NCBI GenBank assembly: GCA_013995675.1
Contig: VWRR01000009.1
Span: forward strand, 372,001-436,000
Direction of reading: 5' to 3'
Source: Cyanidiococcus yangmingshanensis
Lineage: Eukaryota > Rhodophyta > Bangiophyceae > Cyanidiales > Cyanidiaceae
DNA length: 64,000 nt
In this document: piece after piece, positions 21,558 to 32,437 of the stretch
Layout of the letters: each line of letters starts with the position of its first letter
Position numbering within the stretch: the stretch's first letter is position 1
Made by a program: the position numbers and the translations under genes
Notes under the pieces: generated by a model
Databases searched by the model: none
Told to the model about the DNA's origin: nothing
What the model saw: only the letters and a program-made list of their open reading frames with translations

Positions 21558-24500
21558 CTAACGTTTCTGCATAAGGTCATGAACGGTTTGGGCGACACGC
21601 TGGGCCAACGCGGAAACCTGTCCTGGTTGCTCCATTTCTAGAGTGATTTCGTGAACACGTTCCGCACGGCTGTGGCTGGCACGCGACTCGCTTTCCGCAT
21701 CAGGTTGCGGATGAAGTTCACGAATATGTACAGTTGTGCCATCAGTGCGAACGAGAATCACAATGCGACACTTGTATTGAGCGGCTCGTTGTAAATGTTC
21801 GTGCTTACTGCGCCCAGCTTCTTGGTCGGCATCATCATCGAAAGCGTCGAGGAAGCACGTCCATCCGCGTCGCCAAAGAGCACCCAACGTGATTAAGAAA
21901 GTCGTCTCAGCAGCTGTGTTCGGCACACTCGAAGATGGCTCTCGCAGCACCCCCAGGTAGATCGCTGGCATGGGTCGCTCAAACGGTTGCTCGATGAACG
22001 TTGTATACCGACAGAAGCGCTCCAGCAGACTGAGGTCGGCGACCAAGCCACGTCCGCGCAAGATGGTCGCGCTCGAGTCGCTGTTGGTCGCACCCGAGGT
22101 CTGTTGTTTGGGGCGTTCACGGGTGGCCTCAGCGACCAACGATAGCTGCCAGTGGCCTGCCCAGACGACTGGACGAAACGTTCGTAACATGTCCGCGGGA
22201 GTGATCAGCGAGACCTCAAAGCAGAGTCCATCGGCATCAGCGAAACGATTCACGTTTGGGCCCGATGGCCACAGGAACGGGTCCAGCAGCACTCGATAAG
22301 GGCCCTGTGGAGGCCACGGTTGGCTCACCGGTGGTGGTTGCTCCTCGCTGGACAGCACAGCCTCCCCCGAGGTCGCTCTCGTGGTTTCATCCTGTTTCAA
22401 TGGTCCCGGAGGCCATCGATCGAGCCATTCTGCACGATCCAGCAGGAGTGACCACTGCCGCAGAACGCGTTCCAGCTGCGCAAACGACTCCATCAAAGCT
22501 GCCGAGCCGTTTGTGATCGCTGTCGTTTTGGTACGTAGCAGGTGAAGCATCGACAATGGAGCCAGTTTTTGGCTCGCATGAACCAACTCTTCTGCCTGTC
22601 GTCGCGTGGCTCGAGCGCTAACTTGCTGCCAAGGATGATCGGGTGCCAACTGACGCATGATCCCGTTCCAACCCAGACGAGGATGCTGGTGAAGCGCTGC
22701 TCGCAATGTCTGCAATGCTCGATTTCCAGTAGCATCGCGCTCCTCCTCTAGTCGCAAACCAGTCGATCGCGTTAGTGCCAAGAGGGCAGCAGTCAGTGTT
22801 CGCGTCAGTCGGGTATGACCGAGTCGAATGAGGACGCCCTCGACAGAGGGCATTAGGGTAGACTCGGAGGATTCTGTTCGTCGGTCCCGTCTTCGGGTGC
22901 TGTGGCCTCGGCCATGCAACCGCGTCTGCTGCAGGTGGCGCTGCTCTGGGCCCGCTCCGAGCACGGCTCGTTCATCATCCAAACAGAGATGATTCACGAG
23001 CGTTGTAGCGATGAATAAAAGCTCTGCATCGAAGAGGGGTGCCCCTGTCAAGCGACTCTCACCGAGTTGAAGTTGGTCGAATTCGAGTAGAATGTCTGCT
23101 TGCAGTACCCTGAATCGTCCGCCAGAAGGTGTTGATGATGATGATGTTGTTGTTGTTGGCGCGACTGCTTCCGTTCTGAGTGTATCCGCAACGCCAACAG
23201 ATCTAAGTCGTTGAGGACCAAGTGCCTCGTCCATACGGCGGACCAATGAGTCACCTTGTTTCGTTCCAGATTGGTGAAAAGCGTCCGTTTGGTTGTGGCG
23301 GTAAGCACTTTGACTTGTTCGGCTGCGCAGAGCACCTACCAGACCTGGCCCGTCGACTTGTTCCGCATCGATCCCTTCATCACTGAACATGTCGACAGGA
23401 CGACCACCAGCATCGACGGCTCTCCACTGCCAGACCGGTCCGAGACGAGTGTAGCGCCAGTTCACCGTCGATGAGGAGAATGCAATCGCTTCTCTTGTGG
23501 AAGCGCTCGTGAACCACTGGTGAATGAATGGGCGGAAACGCTCCGATGGAAGCCACCCATACTCACCGTTGGACAACAGTACTGGCAGCGCGAGCGGCTC
23601 ATGGTTGGTGTCGTCGCCGACACTCTTCAGGACAAACTCCTGACCATGATGGCGTTTCAGCAACACATACGCACGAGTGACCCAGTTCCAAGGCAGCGAC
23701 GGTGTCTCCAGACGACTATGGCAAACTGGCGTATGCTGACGCCCTGTACGCTGGTCAGTCATTCCGCACGACTGGTGGAGTCCGTGACGATAGCGTTCTC
23801 GTTCACGTCGTGCGGACTCGAAGAGCGTGCGAACTGTTCGTATTCGCAGCTGACGGTCGCTGGACGACACCGGATCCCTAATGGTCTGAAGAAGCTCCGA
23901 CCAGTACTCGTGCTCGACCTTGGCCGGAAGCATCTTCAGCAACGTTTCTGCGCTGGGTCGTTGATGCGGATCCTTGGCCATGAGGAGCCGCACCAGCCGA
24001 GTCTGTCGCGGTAGTTTCTCGGCAAATGCTGGTGGCACTTCGAGTCGCTCTCGCAGAGCAGTCAGAATAACATGACGCTCGTGCTCTGTCGTCATCCCCG
24101 AACCGCCCGTCATGGGTCCGTAGAAGAGCTCAAAGAGGATCACACCGAGGGAGTAGATATCGACCTTGGTGTCGTAGGATGGGGCGGCTGATGCAACCCC
24201 TCCACCTTGTTTGGCGACTGCATCGACATTCCTATCGGCCGAGGTTGGGCCACTCGAATGTGCTGAGAGTTCTGGAGCTCGATAGAACGCTGTTCCCACG
24301 GAACGCGTCAGCTCTGCTGCTCCCTTGTCGATCGAGGAAGAATCCCTCTGCTCGGGTGTTGTCGCGGACGCTGCCTCACCTTGCGGACTACGCTCAGTTC
24401 GCGACAAAGAGGCCATGCTGATCATGGTCGCGAGACCAAAGTCCCCGATTTTGATCGAGATCAAGTTGTTGTCCACTGGCCAGTCCTCTGAACGAGAACC

Positions 24501-26884
24501 TGCATCCGCCTCTATCTGAGATGTCTCCCAGGGACCGACGACGAAGATATTCGTCGGCTTCAAATCTCGGTGAAGGAGCATCAGGGAGTGGAGGTACTGC
24601 ACACCCTCAACGATCTGTCGAAAGATCGCCCAGAGGTCAATGCCTGCGTCGATATCTTGATCAATGAATGCTCTCAGGGTTCGTGGACAGTACTCCATTT
24701 GAATGAACAGAAAGGCGACAATCGCTCGAGGCGGGCTCATCGTCTGCTCTGACGGCTCACTGGATGATACTGAACAGGAGAGTTCTCGCAGGAGCGCCTG
24801 CAAGGCGTAGGTATCTGTTTTCGTGCCCTGTGGGTTTTTCGACGAAGCGATCTGGACGCAAGTCGGATCACGATGTTCTTTGACATCCTTGGAGTCGTTC
24901 GCAGCGGTTTCGGTGATGGTGGTTATGGACAGGAGCGCTTCGGCCGACTCTACCCAACATCCGTAGTAACGCACACATCGTGGATGCGATAAGCGACTCA
25001 AGGTGGTGGTCTCTCGCAGAATTCGGGGATCCTCAAGGTCCTGGCGGTGGAGTGGAACAATTTTGATCGCATAGAGTCGACCGTCGAGTCGTTGACGAGC
25101 TTTGACGACTGCACCAAAGCCGCCACGTCCAAGAAGGGCCAGCATCTCAAAATCCGTCTCGAAACGAGAGGAACGCTTTGTGATGTTCCCTGCTGACGTT
25201 TTCATGGCCTCTGGGCCAGCTCGGAGAGGTTCTCTTCGGAGTCGTTCCGGGCTGGACGGCATTCGACGCTCCTCTCTGGTCGATTCAAGTGGTTCCAGCG
25301 TCAGTAAATGACGCGCAAGTCGCCAAGCACGATGCCCAAGACAGCGTCTTACGGAGTATTCGGAGAAGAGTGGAACGCCCTCAGTTTCGTCCTTCGCTAT
25401 GGACAATGTCGATGTCGACAAGACGAAATCATCAAGGTCCACGGTCAGCGGAGCTGGAGGAATCCCGTCCTCGTTCGGGGAGTCGATGCCAAGTTTGCGT
25501 TGCCAACGACGCCAGGCGTGAGCGGCTTGTGTTGGCTCCATTCGAGCGCTCAGCTGACTCAAGAGCCATGCAAGCACTTGTCGTTGACGTTGACGTTGAT
25601 GGAGAGCACGGGTTTGTCTTCTGGATTGGTTTCCGGTTACGGGCTCTGTGGGCATCGATGAGGATCGTTCGATCACGTCTGCGGAATGCACGGACTCGTG
25701 AGTCTCTGCCCCGTCCAGAGATGCCACGCGATGAGTTGTTATTGTTGCCGAACTCGCCGAGAGCACGTTCATGGAGCCTTTGAGGGATTCAGCGCCAGCG
25801 TCTGATGGTGATGCAGCGTACTCCATCGGTCTTGGCGTCATTATCGTCCGCATGGTTAGACCTAGGCCTGCTGCTGCTGCTGTTGCTCCAGAAAACGAAC
25901 AAGATATCGATACTTCAGCATCTGAGCCCTGTAAAGGCACTGAAGACCGAGAGGCAGAGGAGGACGGCGACTGTAATGAAGAAGAAACAGAAGAAGAAGA
26001 TGATGATACACTCAAAGCAACAGCAGACAGATCCGTTCCAGAGGACGAATCATCTGCATCCATGCTCCATAAGCGGTCCTGCCAGCCAATGGAATCCTCA
26101 GTCAGTGAGAGGATATAGCCTTCCGGCTGCTTGTGCTTTGTCTCTCGCAATGCCTCCAGGATCGTCCATGAGGAGCGAGCCGCCCATGGTTGGGTCGCCA
26201 ACGCCTCTCCAGCGTCCTGCTGCAGGTTCGCTGATCTTGACCAGACGACTCGGCTATTCGCTGATAATCGAGCTTTCGGCCAAGTCGCTCCTCCGCGGCG
26301 AGTGCTTCCAACATCTGCAGCTTTTCGGCTTCCTCCATTCGATGTTGCAGGGCCTGACGCCGTTCTCGGGAATGCTCTTCCTCCTCTCGCTCCATGAGGG
26401 CTCGCTCCCGAAGACTTTGCTGTTCTCGCTCCATCATGGCTTCGTGGAGAGGTCGAATAGGTGTTGTACGACTGGAGCGATCGTTCGTCCGCAGTCGCTC
26501 CAGTAAAAAGCTCCGTGCCAGCTCCACCACTTCATAGCAGACTGCTGTTCGCGCCTTGGAAGCCTCTTCGCAGCGGCTCTGGATCTGTCTTCGTAGTATC
26601 TCGAGGTCTTCGGCGCCGAGCGACCACAAATCAGCTGTTGCTGGACCTTGAGAGACCCCAACGCGTGCTCGAGTACGCCAACCTCCCGTCGGATAACCTC
26701 GCGGTAAGTGAAACTTGAGACAAACAAACAGCGCACCTGCATTCGATTCTGTGGTGTCAAGAGCCCTCACATCCACCTCAAAGTGAAGATCTTCATCCTG
26801 ACCCAGAATGCGCAACTCCGAGCCGTAGATGGCCTGGAGCGCCTCGAGCTCCTCTGCACGGGCCTCCTGACCCGTGAACGCCAT
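21558..26884 (-). CDS. GCN2: GCN2-type eIF2-alpha kinase
   Basis: ATG at 26884 (an upstream GTG is not needed). An RWD domain comes first (E-E-L-E-A-L-Q-A-I-Y-G), then an E/R-rich coiled coil (E-R-E-E-E-E-H-S-R-E-R-R). Near 26220-26260 the frame shifts by one missing base and runs open for over 1540 codons: a Ser-rich disordered stretch, then the kinase with G-R-G-G-F-G near 25140, Y-A-I-K, the Y-Y-G-C-W-V-E motif of eIF2-alpha kinases, a long insert, L-H-R-D-L-K-P-T-N near 24575, I-G-D-F-G near 24440 and F-Y-R-A-P-E near 24280. After it comes a large region resembling degenerate histidyl-tRNA synthetase, with a C-terminal anticodon-binding-like part. RWD + kinase + HisRS-like order is unique to GCN2, which senses uncharged tRNA and phosphorylates eIF2-alpha in the cytosol. 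No pseudokinase domain was recognised between RWD and kinase. Confidence 0.9.
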
Positions 26885-28441
26885 GGTCTCAACAGCAGCA
26901 AACAAGGTAAGCAGAGCGTCCACGCATACAGATCATTCGTCTATCGTAGAGCACACTCACTCGAAGTTTGGTTTAGAAACGACGTGCTCACGTGAGCAGT
27001 TTTTGGCGAGATCCAACGCTGCTTCCGCGGAAGCCACTGCTGTCCAGCGTCGCTGAGTACAAGCCACGCTGCCGGCATGTTCCTCTGTTCGTCAACAACA
27101 TGGTTTTATTCTTCCGTTCTGTTGCAACCGGTTGGTTGGTTATGGAATACCATTGGTTCAAGAAGATGAGTCCCATTAATTGAGAGAATTTATGAGAGGA
27201 ATTACTGAAAATGCTTCTTGGAACGATTTGTTGGCAGACTCGCACCAGAGCGGGCGGTGGTGTCGTTGAGGGCTTTTGCTTTTGAAGTACGAGCACCAGC
27301 GTGGAGATCAACGAGCAAATCTACGTGGAAAAGTGTATCGGGCTTTCACTTTTTTAGACCATAGGATGCATCTCGCAATCCTGGAACACATAAAGTAGGC
27401 AAACATAGGACTTGCCTTTATAACGAGCACCGTGTGAGCGTTGCTCTCCCCGGTCGACGAGTGACGCTGCTTCAGAACGCTGGTCACAGAACAGCAATTG
27501 CTTTGTTTCCTTCAAGGGTGTAACGTCGTCTAGTCTCAGGAAAGCCTCTATCGAGATCAGTTTCGTCTCGGATAGTTATATAGCAGCATAGGCGTCATGT
27601 GGATGACTCGGCTGAGACGCTGTAGCTGCGGCCCAGGCCATGCACTGAACCCAGCTTTTAATCGAGCGACTGGAGCAGGACCTGCTCGTGAAGTATCTAT
27701 CGACTGGACATTTCAACGCTCATCTCTAGAACACACAACGTCTTTGTTCTACAATCATCGTCGATGACGAACGTTTGCGCTGAACAGTCGACTTCACTGC
27801 CCATGAACGAGACGCAGGTGACGCGCTCCAGCACAACCTCATGGCTATCGACCGGGCACTGCTCCGCTCGAGCCTGAACAAAGTGCTTTTCAATCCAGTT
27901 TTCTGAAAAGTCTCTGCATAGTGACTGGTGATAAACAACTGCTGCCTGATCGAGACGGCAGTGTCACTGAGAGTCTCACGAGTGCAGGTGGTTCGCTCCA
28001 GCGCTTGCGTCTCGAGCGAGACTGGAAGACCGGTGGACGCAACCACTCGAGACGACCCGTTCGACGCTTTTGAGCGTTTCAGGTTCGCTGTCGTTCCCGA
28101 GCTCTAGTTGCCTAGTATCGGTGCGAAACCATTAATCTTTTTTCTTAGAGAACCGGAGGGAGTTAGGACCTTGTTTGGGGCTAGCGGGGTAACTCGTCGC
28201 AGACACTGTCTGCACTGGCGTCCTCGGGGACTTTTCGACGACCCTGCGGGGGTTTCCTCGGGTACCAGAGATTTCTGCCGACGCAGCAGCTTCCCTGAGG
28301 CTCGCTAACCTGCCGAACCATTACCCTGGGCTGGACGCTTGCATCAAGAAGAACTCGATCGGTAGACTTCAGCCAGTCTGTGGAGGACGTTGATCGTTGC
28401 GGACCCGCCTCGACGTTCCTCTCGGGCTGGACGCCGTAAGC
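26885..28441. other. Intergenic region between GCN2 and NCBP3
   Basis: About 1.55 kb between divergent genes. The left part is A+T-richer; a GC-rich, hairpin-capable segment at about 28105-28330 has no good coding frame and is listed as an RNA candidate. No protein gene was recognised. Confidence 0.45.
28105..28330. ncRNA. Possible structured RNA gene (strand unclear)
   Basis: GC-rich stretch without protein signal, holding a perfect inverted repeat GCAGACA/TGTCTGC at 28199-28214 and G/C-run complementarity. On the minus strand at 28221-28241 it reads GAAAAGTCCCCGAGG, resembling the GAAAGUCCCC conserved core of RNase MRP/P RNAs. No matching partner motif was established, so this is only a candidate. 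Confidence 0.2.
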
Positions 28442-29710
28442 ATGGAACCAACCAGGAACGATGCAGCGACGGACGTGCTCAAAGCGGGGCGCTCGACTGG
28501 CCTAGAGACAACTCGTCTGCTATACCTGTCCGAAACGCCGAGTACAACCGAATCTGCTGCGTTCGTCAGCGGGTTTGATCTTTCCACAGAGGAGGAACAA
28601 CGAAGGCGTGCACTTCGAACAGGGCTCTTTGAGCGTCCTGTCGCAGAGCATGTAACCTCGGAGGTCGATCCGTTCTTGCTTCCCGAGGGTGCGGTGCTGC
28701 TGTCGTTCCAGACTCTGGAGCGACCGCGCAATGTGTCTCTGGGAGAGACGTCGCGACCCGAGGCCCTTCATCTCTACGGAGTGGATCGGCTATCAACACG
28801 AGATCTGAAACGTTATTTTGTGGAGAATGAATGCATCGAACCTAGCTGGATTGAATGGATTAACGACTCCTCCTGCAACGCGGTATTCGCTGATGAGCAC
28901 ACTGCGAATTGGGTCCTCGCTCGACTCACGATTGGCCCGCCTATTGAGCCCAACGCTTCAAGGACGACCGAGGAAGACTGGTTGGGGATCAAGCGAGCAC
29001 CAAGTGATCAGCTAGATGAGGCGTCTCAGGCAGGTCAGCACTTGAAGCCAAACGGTCATGCAGACTCGGTGCGCACCGCTGATGCGACCAATGGAGGGTG
29101 CGACACGGTCGATGACCACCAAGCTTCCGCTCCGGAAGCGCACAACGTTTCAGCATCGATGCACAATGAGGGCGACAAGGGTGCGGAATCAACTGCTCGA
29201 TCGACTCGTGAAATAGAAGAGGTTACAGAGCCAAGTATCCCAGTGAATGACGCACCGACCCCCACGACGGACCCGTCGTTATGGTGGAGACCCGCCCGGC
29301 CGTTCCCGTCATCCCACAACACCTGGTTGCCTTTACGCGTTCGTCATGCAACCGTCATGGACGTGCGCCCTGTGAAACCCAATCCACATAGTGCATGGAG
29401 TCGCTCAGTTCGCCAGTCGCGAGAGCAGCGGCGTCGTTCGTACCCGCCAGCGACTCGAGAACAAGGACCTCGTGGGAAGCGTTTCTCTGCCGTGAACGCC
29501 GCCAGACGAGTCCATGGCCATATCCAGAAGCGACATGGAAGATACTCCGGAGATCGAGGTGGATTTCGGCGAAATCGCCCGCAAACTGCTGAGCGACGAA
29601 CCGGAGGAAATGAACATGATCGCAGCGAGGACCGTTCTCTTGGCGGGGACAAGGCTGCCTCTCCTCGCCAGGCATCATTGGATCGGCACCGAGACGTGAG
29701 TGGTACGTGA
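28442..29710 (+). CDS. NCBP3: NCBP3-like nuclear cap-binding subunit
   Basis: 422 residues from the ATG at 28442. The diagnostic motif is an RRM-like segment: A-L-H-L-Y-G-V-D-R-L-S-T-R-D-L, then P-S-W-I-E-W-I-N-D-S-S-C-N-A-V-F, then T-A-N-W-V-L. Human NCBP3 (C17orf85) has the same G-V-D...S-T-x-D and W-L-x-D-x-S-C-N-V-V-W pattern, including the W-L-D-D-like core thought to touch the cap. Downstream, after a disordered acidic stretch, W-W-R-P-A-R-P-F and L-R-V-R-H-A-T-V match the second conserved patch (W-R...L-R-F-A-T). The tail is Arg/Gly-rich, suited to RNA binding. The protein should act with NCBP1 and TREX/ALYREF in nuclear mRNA export. The frame is intact. Confidence 0.8.
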   Translation: MEPTRNDAATDVLKAGRSTGLETTRLLYLSETPSTTESAAFVSGFDLSTEEEQRRRALRTGLFERPVAEHVTSEVDPFLLPEGAVLLSFQTLERPRNVSLGETSRPEALHLYGVDRLSTRDLKRYFVENECIEPSWIEWINDSSCNAVFADEHTANWVLARLTIGPPIEPNASRTTEEDWLGIKRAPSDQLDEASQAGQHLKPNGHADSVRTADATNGGCDTVDDHQASAPEAHNVSASMHNEGDKGAESTARSTREIEEVTEPSIPVNDAPTPTTDPSLWWRPARPFPSSHNTWLPLRVRHATVMDVRPVKPNPHSAWSRSVRQSREQRRRSYPPATREQGPRGKRFSAVNAARRVHGHIQKRHGRYSGDRGGFRRNRPQTAERRTGGNEHDRSEDRSLGGDKAASPRQASLDRHRDVSGT

Positions 29711-30215
29711 TACTCAGCTCGCTAAACTGGTGTGCGTTGGAATCCCCATGCTGGCTTCAATCACAACCTCCTGGCAAAGGTGCGCAATGGTGCTCGTTTG
29801 GATGCGCGACTGCGCAGCAGTATGAGGTAGGACTCGACCGCAGCCTCTAGTCTACCGGCGATGATGCAAGACTTCCATGGGAAGCGCCTGGCCTACTCCA
29901 TCTGGTACCTGCGCGTATGCAGAACGTGAGGTGCTTGTTTCTATTGGCAGAGGCACAGCGATGACTCCGTGTCATTGGAAATCCTGGTCTCATGTCTTCG
30001 GTATGCCACTGCAGCGCGTGATGACAACTGAGGCGACGCGAGCTCGGACAGCCGAAAATCCTCTGTCTTTTGCGATATTCAAAGACCAACTCGTTCAGGG
30101 CATTTTATTCAGGATCTGGCGGCTTGTCGGCCGATTTCAAGCCTCTTGGCCATGTGCATCCAGCTCTCATTCATGGCACTTGACGCCGCTTCGCACGGCA
30201 AGGCACTGGTCAGGC
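29711..30215. other. Convergent intergenic spacer
   Basis: About 500 bp between the 3' ends of NCBP3 and VPS28. No coding or RNA signal was seen. Confidence 0.4.
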
Positions 30216-30884
30216 TTACATTTCGAGTTCACCGACTCGTCTACGAAACGTGTCGTATAGTGTGTCGAGTTCATGCGCAAGCTGTCGCTTATCCTCCTCA
30301 CTAATTTGTTCGTAAGCTCTCATGGTATCGAGTCGTCGCACCCACTGAACGATGCGTTCCCGTTGCGTGGTCGCTTCTCCGTCGGCGGTCTCGAAAACGA
30401 CGGCCACTTTGCCGAGAAATAGCAGCAAATCACGTAAATAGGGAAGGAGGCGGTCTACGGATCGCTCACCAAGCTCGAGTGCGTCTCGTAGTGTAAGGAA
30501 CGCCTCCGTGGCCTGAATCGCAGCGGCAGTAAAGTTCCGTCGTCGAGTCTCGTCGCCACCGTTCGCGTGCTCAACCGTGGCAGGAACACCGACCTGCAGC
30601 CTATTGACCGCCGCGCGTGCAGTGAGACGGTGCTCCTCCAGAAACGATATCACTGAGGGTACCTCATCCGTTAAAAGCTGTCGAGTGGCCCGAAACTGTG
30701 CGATCAAGCGCGAGCAGTTTCGGGTATAGTCCGCGTCCGAAATGGCGTTGGAGCGCCACGCTCGCTCGAGGTACTCCACACAGGTAATGATGGCGTACAG
30801 GTCGGCCATCACCAGCAGCGTCTCCCGCTCAGCAGCCGACGTTGCAGGAGCAGCTGCCTGTAATTGATCTCGTGTCTGGAGCAT
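30216..30884 (-). CDS. VPS28: VPS28, ESCRT-I subunit
   Basis: 222 residues from an ATG, the usual family length (about 221-242). The N-terminal half forms the core/headpiece helices (A-D-L-Y-A-I-I-T-C-V-E-Y-L-E-R-A, then Y-T-R-N-C-S-R-L-I-A-Q-F), as in VPS28 of animals and yeast. After a short linker, the C-terminal four-helix bundle follows (F-L-T-L-R-D-A-L-E-L, then V-D-R-L-L-P-Y-L-R-D-L-L), which recruits ESCRT-II or ESCRT-III. It functions on endosomes in sorting ubiquitinated cargo. Complete and uninterrupted, with no unusual features. Confidence 0.92.
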   Translation of the reverse strand: MLQTRDQLQAAAPATSAAERETLLVMADLYAIITCVEYLERAWRSNAISDADYTRNCSRLIAQFRATRQLLTDEVPSVISFLEEHRLTARAAVNRLQVGVPATVEHANGGDETRRRNFTAAAIQATEAFLTLRDALELGERSVDRLLPYLRDLLLFLGKVAVVFETADGEATTQRERIVQWVRRLDTMRAYEQISEEDKRQLAHELDTLYDTFRRRVGELEM

Positions 30885-32437
30885 TGCTCAAAGCTTATCC
30901 CGAGGTATGCCCTGAGCCAGTTCAACAACGCGTCAACCAACAGATAGCCAACTGACAGCGATGCGCCGCGATCGTTGAAACGACGCGCTGGACAGTGGTC
31001 CGTGGCGGCCGAACACGGGTCATTTTCTACTTGCGATAAAACGAGTACCTCCCGCTATTGTGTGACTATTCTGGATACCAGGAGAAATCATTCCAGTGCG
31101 AGATTCACGAGGCGCCAACGAGACAATGATGTACAGATAGCTGGAGCAGCGGCGTGCTCAGTGAACACCGAACAATGCATATTTGCCTCAGTAGGAAGCA
31201 AATATCGTTGAGCGATCTACATCCTTCGTTTGGAAAGGAGGCCTTTTGCGAGCCACCAGTGTCTTCAGCGACACGCATTGCCTCCTGATGAAAAGACGCA
31301 TGTCCAACACCGTACAGGATTTGGCGGCAACCAATGGCCTGCACGCATCATGCATGCATCTGGAAGAAATGAACCCATGCATGCGCGTTTCCAAACAATC
31401 GCTCTATTCGAGGAATTCTGAAGCACTCTTTGGAGACGGGACTGAACCCAGCATTGATCTTGCACAGTGAAGCGTCACTGATCACAAGTAGGGCTATTGG
31501 TCTGAATACGTCCTGGTTTGGAAGTGATGAGACCTTGGTATCCTAGGGGAGCGAGTGCCTCGAACGCGCTCCCCAGTGATGAGATGCTGCGCGTGACATG
31601 AACCGGCCGGATCCGAATCGAATCCCTCGGCGATCCACGGGTGGGCGCCACCCTCGACGGAACGTCCGTTTGATACGTATTTGTACCTAATAGTTCCGTT
31701 TGGGGGGATGGAGCCGTTTCGCGGCGAACTGGGGCACTGGATTGGCGCCCTCGTCTGAACGAGTGCGGTGTCTGCTGTTTATTGCGCTGTCCATCGTCGA
31801 CAGCAGCTGATCAAGTGGTATAAACTGGCGTGAGGCCTTATGCAGGCACCTCAGGGGGTAAACGTGCGCCCAAATGCTATACTGGAGGCGGAGCACCCTA
31901 TCTATAAATTTTGGGTAGCAGAGAGCTCGAGAAGCACAGGGGCGAGGCCGTGCACCGGACCGCGTTGACACACAACGTCAACGTGGCGATGCACAACGGC
32001 GTGCTCGCGAAGAGCCGAAGCATGTGGTCCCTGTAGTTGTTGTTGCTGCCGCTGCCGCTGATAGAGGCGTTCCGTCGGACGTTTCGGCTGGTCGCCAGCG
32101 GCGACGACTTTTCCCGGGAGCGCTGGGTCTTGTTACAGTTGTGTTTCTTCTCGGTCGAGGCCTCCTGCGATGGGGCTCCCATCGGCGACAGCAACGAGGG
32201 CAGCGACGAGGTCGCCAACGCGGCCGGCGACGTTCCAGTCAGGGTGAGATATCTGTGGTGGAGCCGGAGCCGGAGCCCGCATTCGAGCGCACGGCTGAGA
32301 CCTTATCCGACACGAATGTAGTGGTAGCAGACGCTGTGGTCACTCCATCAGTCCAAGGACGGACCGTGGAACGTCGGCCGTCCGCAAGGGATGAGAATCA
32401 CAACGGGCCAAGCCCAGGCTTGGTGTCCCTGTCTCCA
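30885..32437. other. Intergenic region between VPS28 and methyltransferase
   Basis: About 1.5 kb. It contains CATGCATG-type palindromic words near 31338-31385, a structured segment at 31495-31665 (RNA candidate) and, from about 31919, the open but ATG-less 5' extension of the methyltransferase frame. No independent protein gene was recognised. Confidence 0.45.
31495..31665 (+). ncRNA. Possible structured non-coding RNA
   Basis: A perfect 8-bp stem (GGGGAGCG / CGCTCCCC) with a 13-base loop lies at 31547-31575 and is flanked on both sides by the word AGTGATGAGA, which contains the snoRNA C-box RTGATGA. A further hairpin GGGTGG-GCG-CCACCC lies near 31641-31655. No coding frame covers it. No D box was found at the right distance, so the class is unknown. 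Confidence 0.25.
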
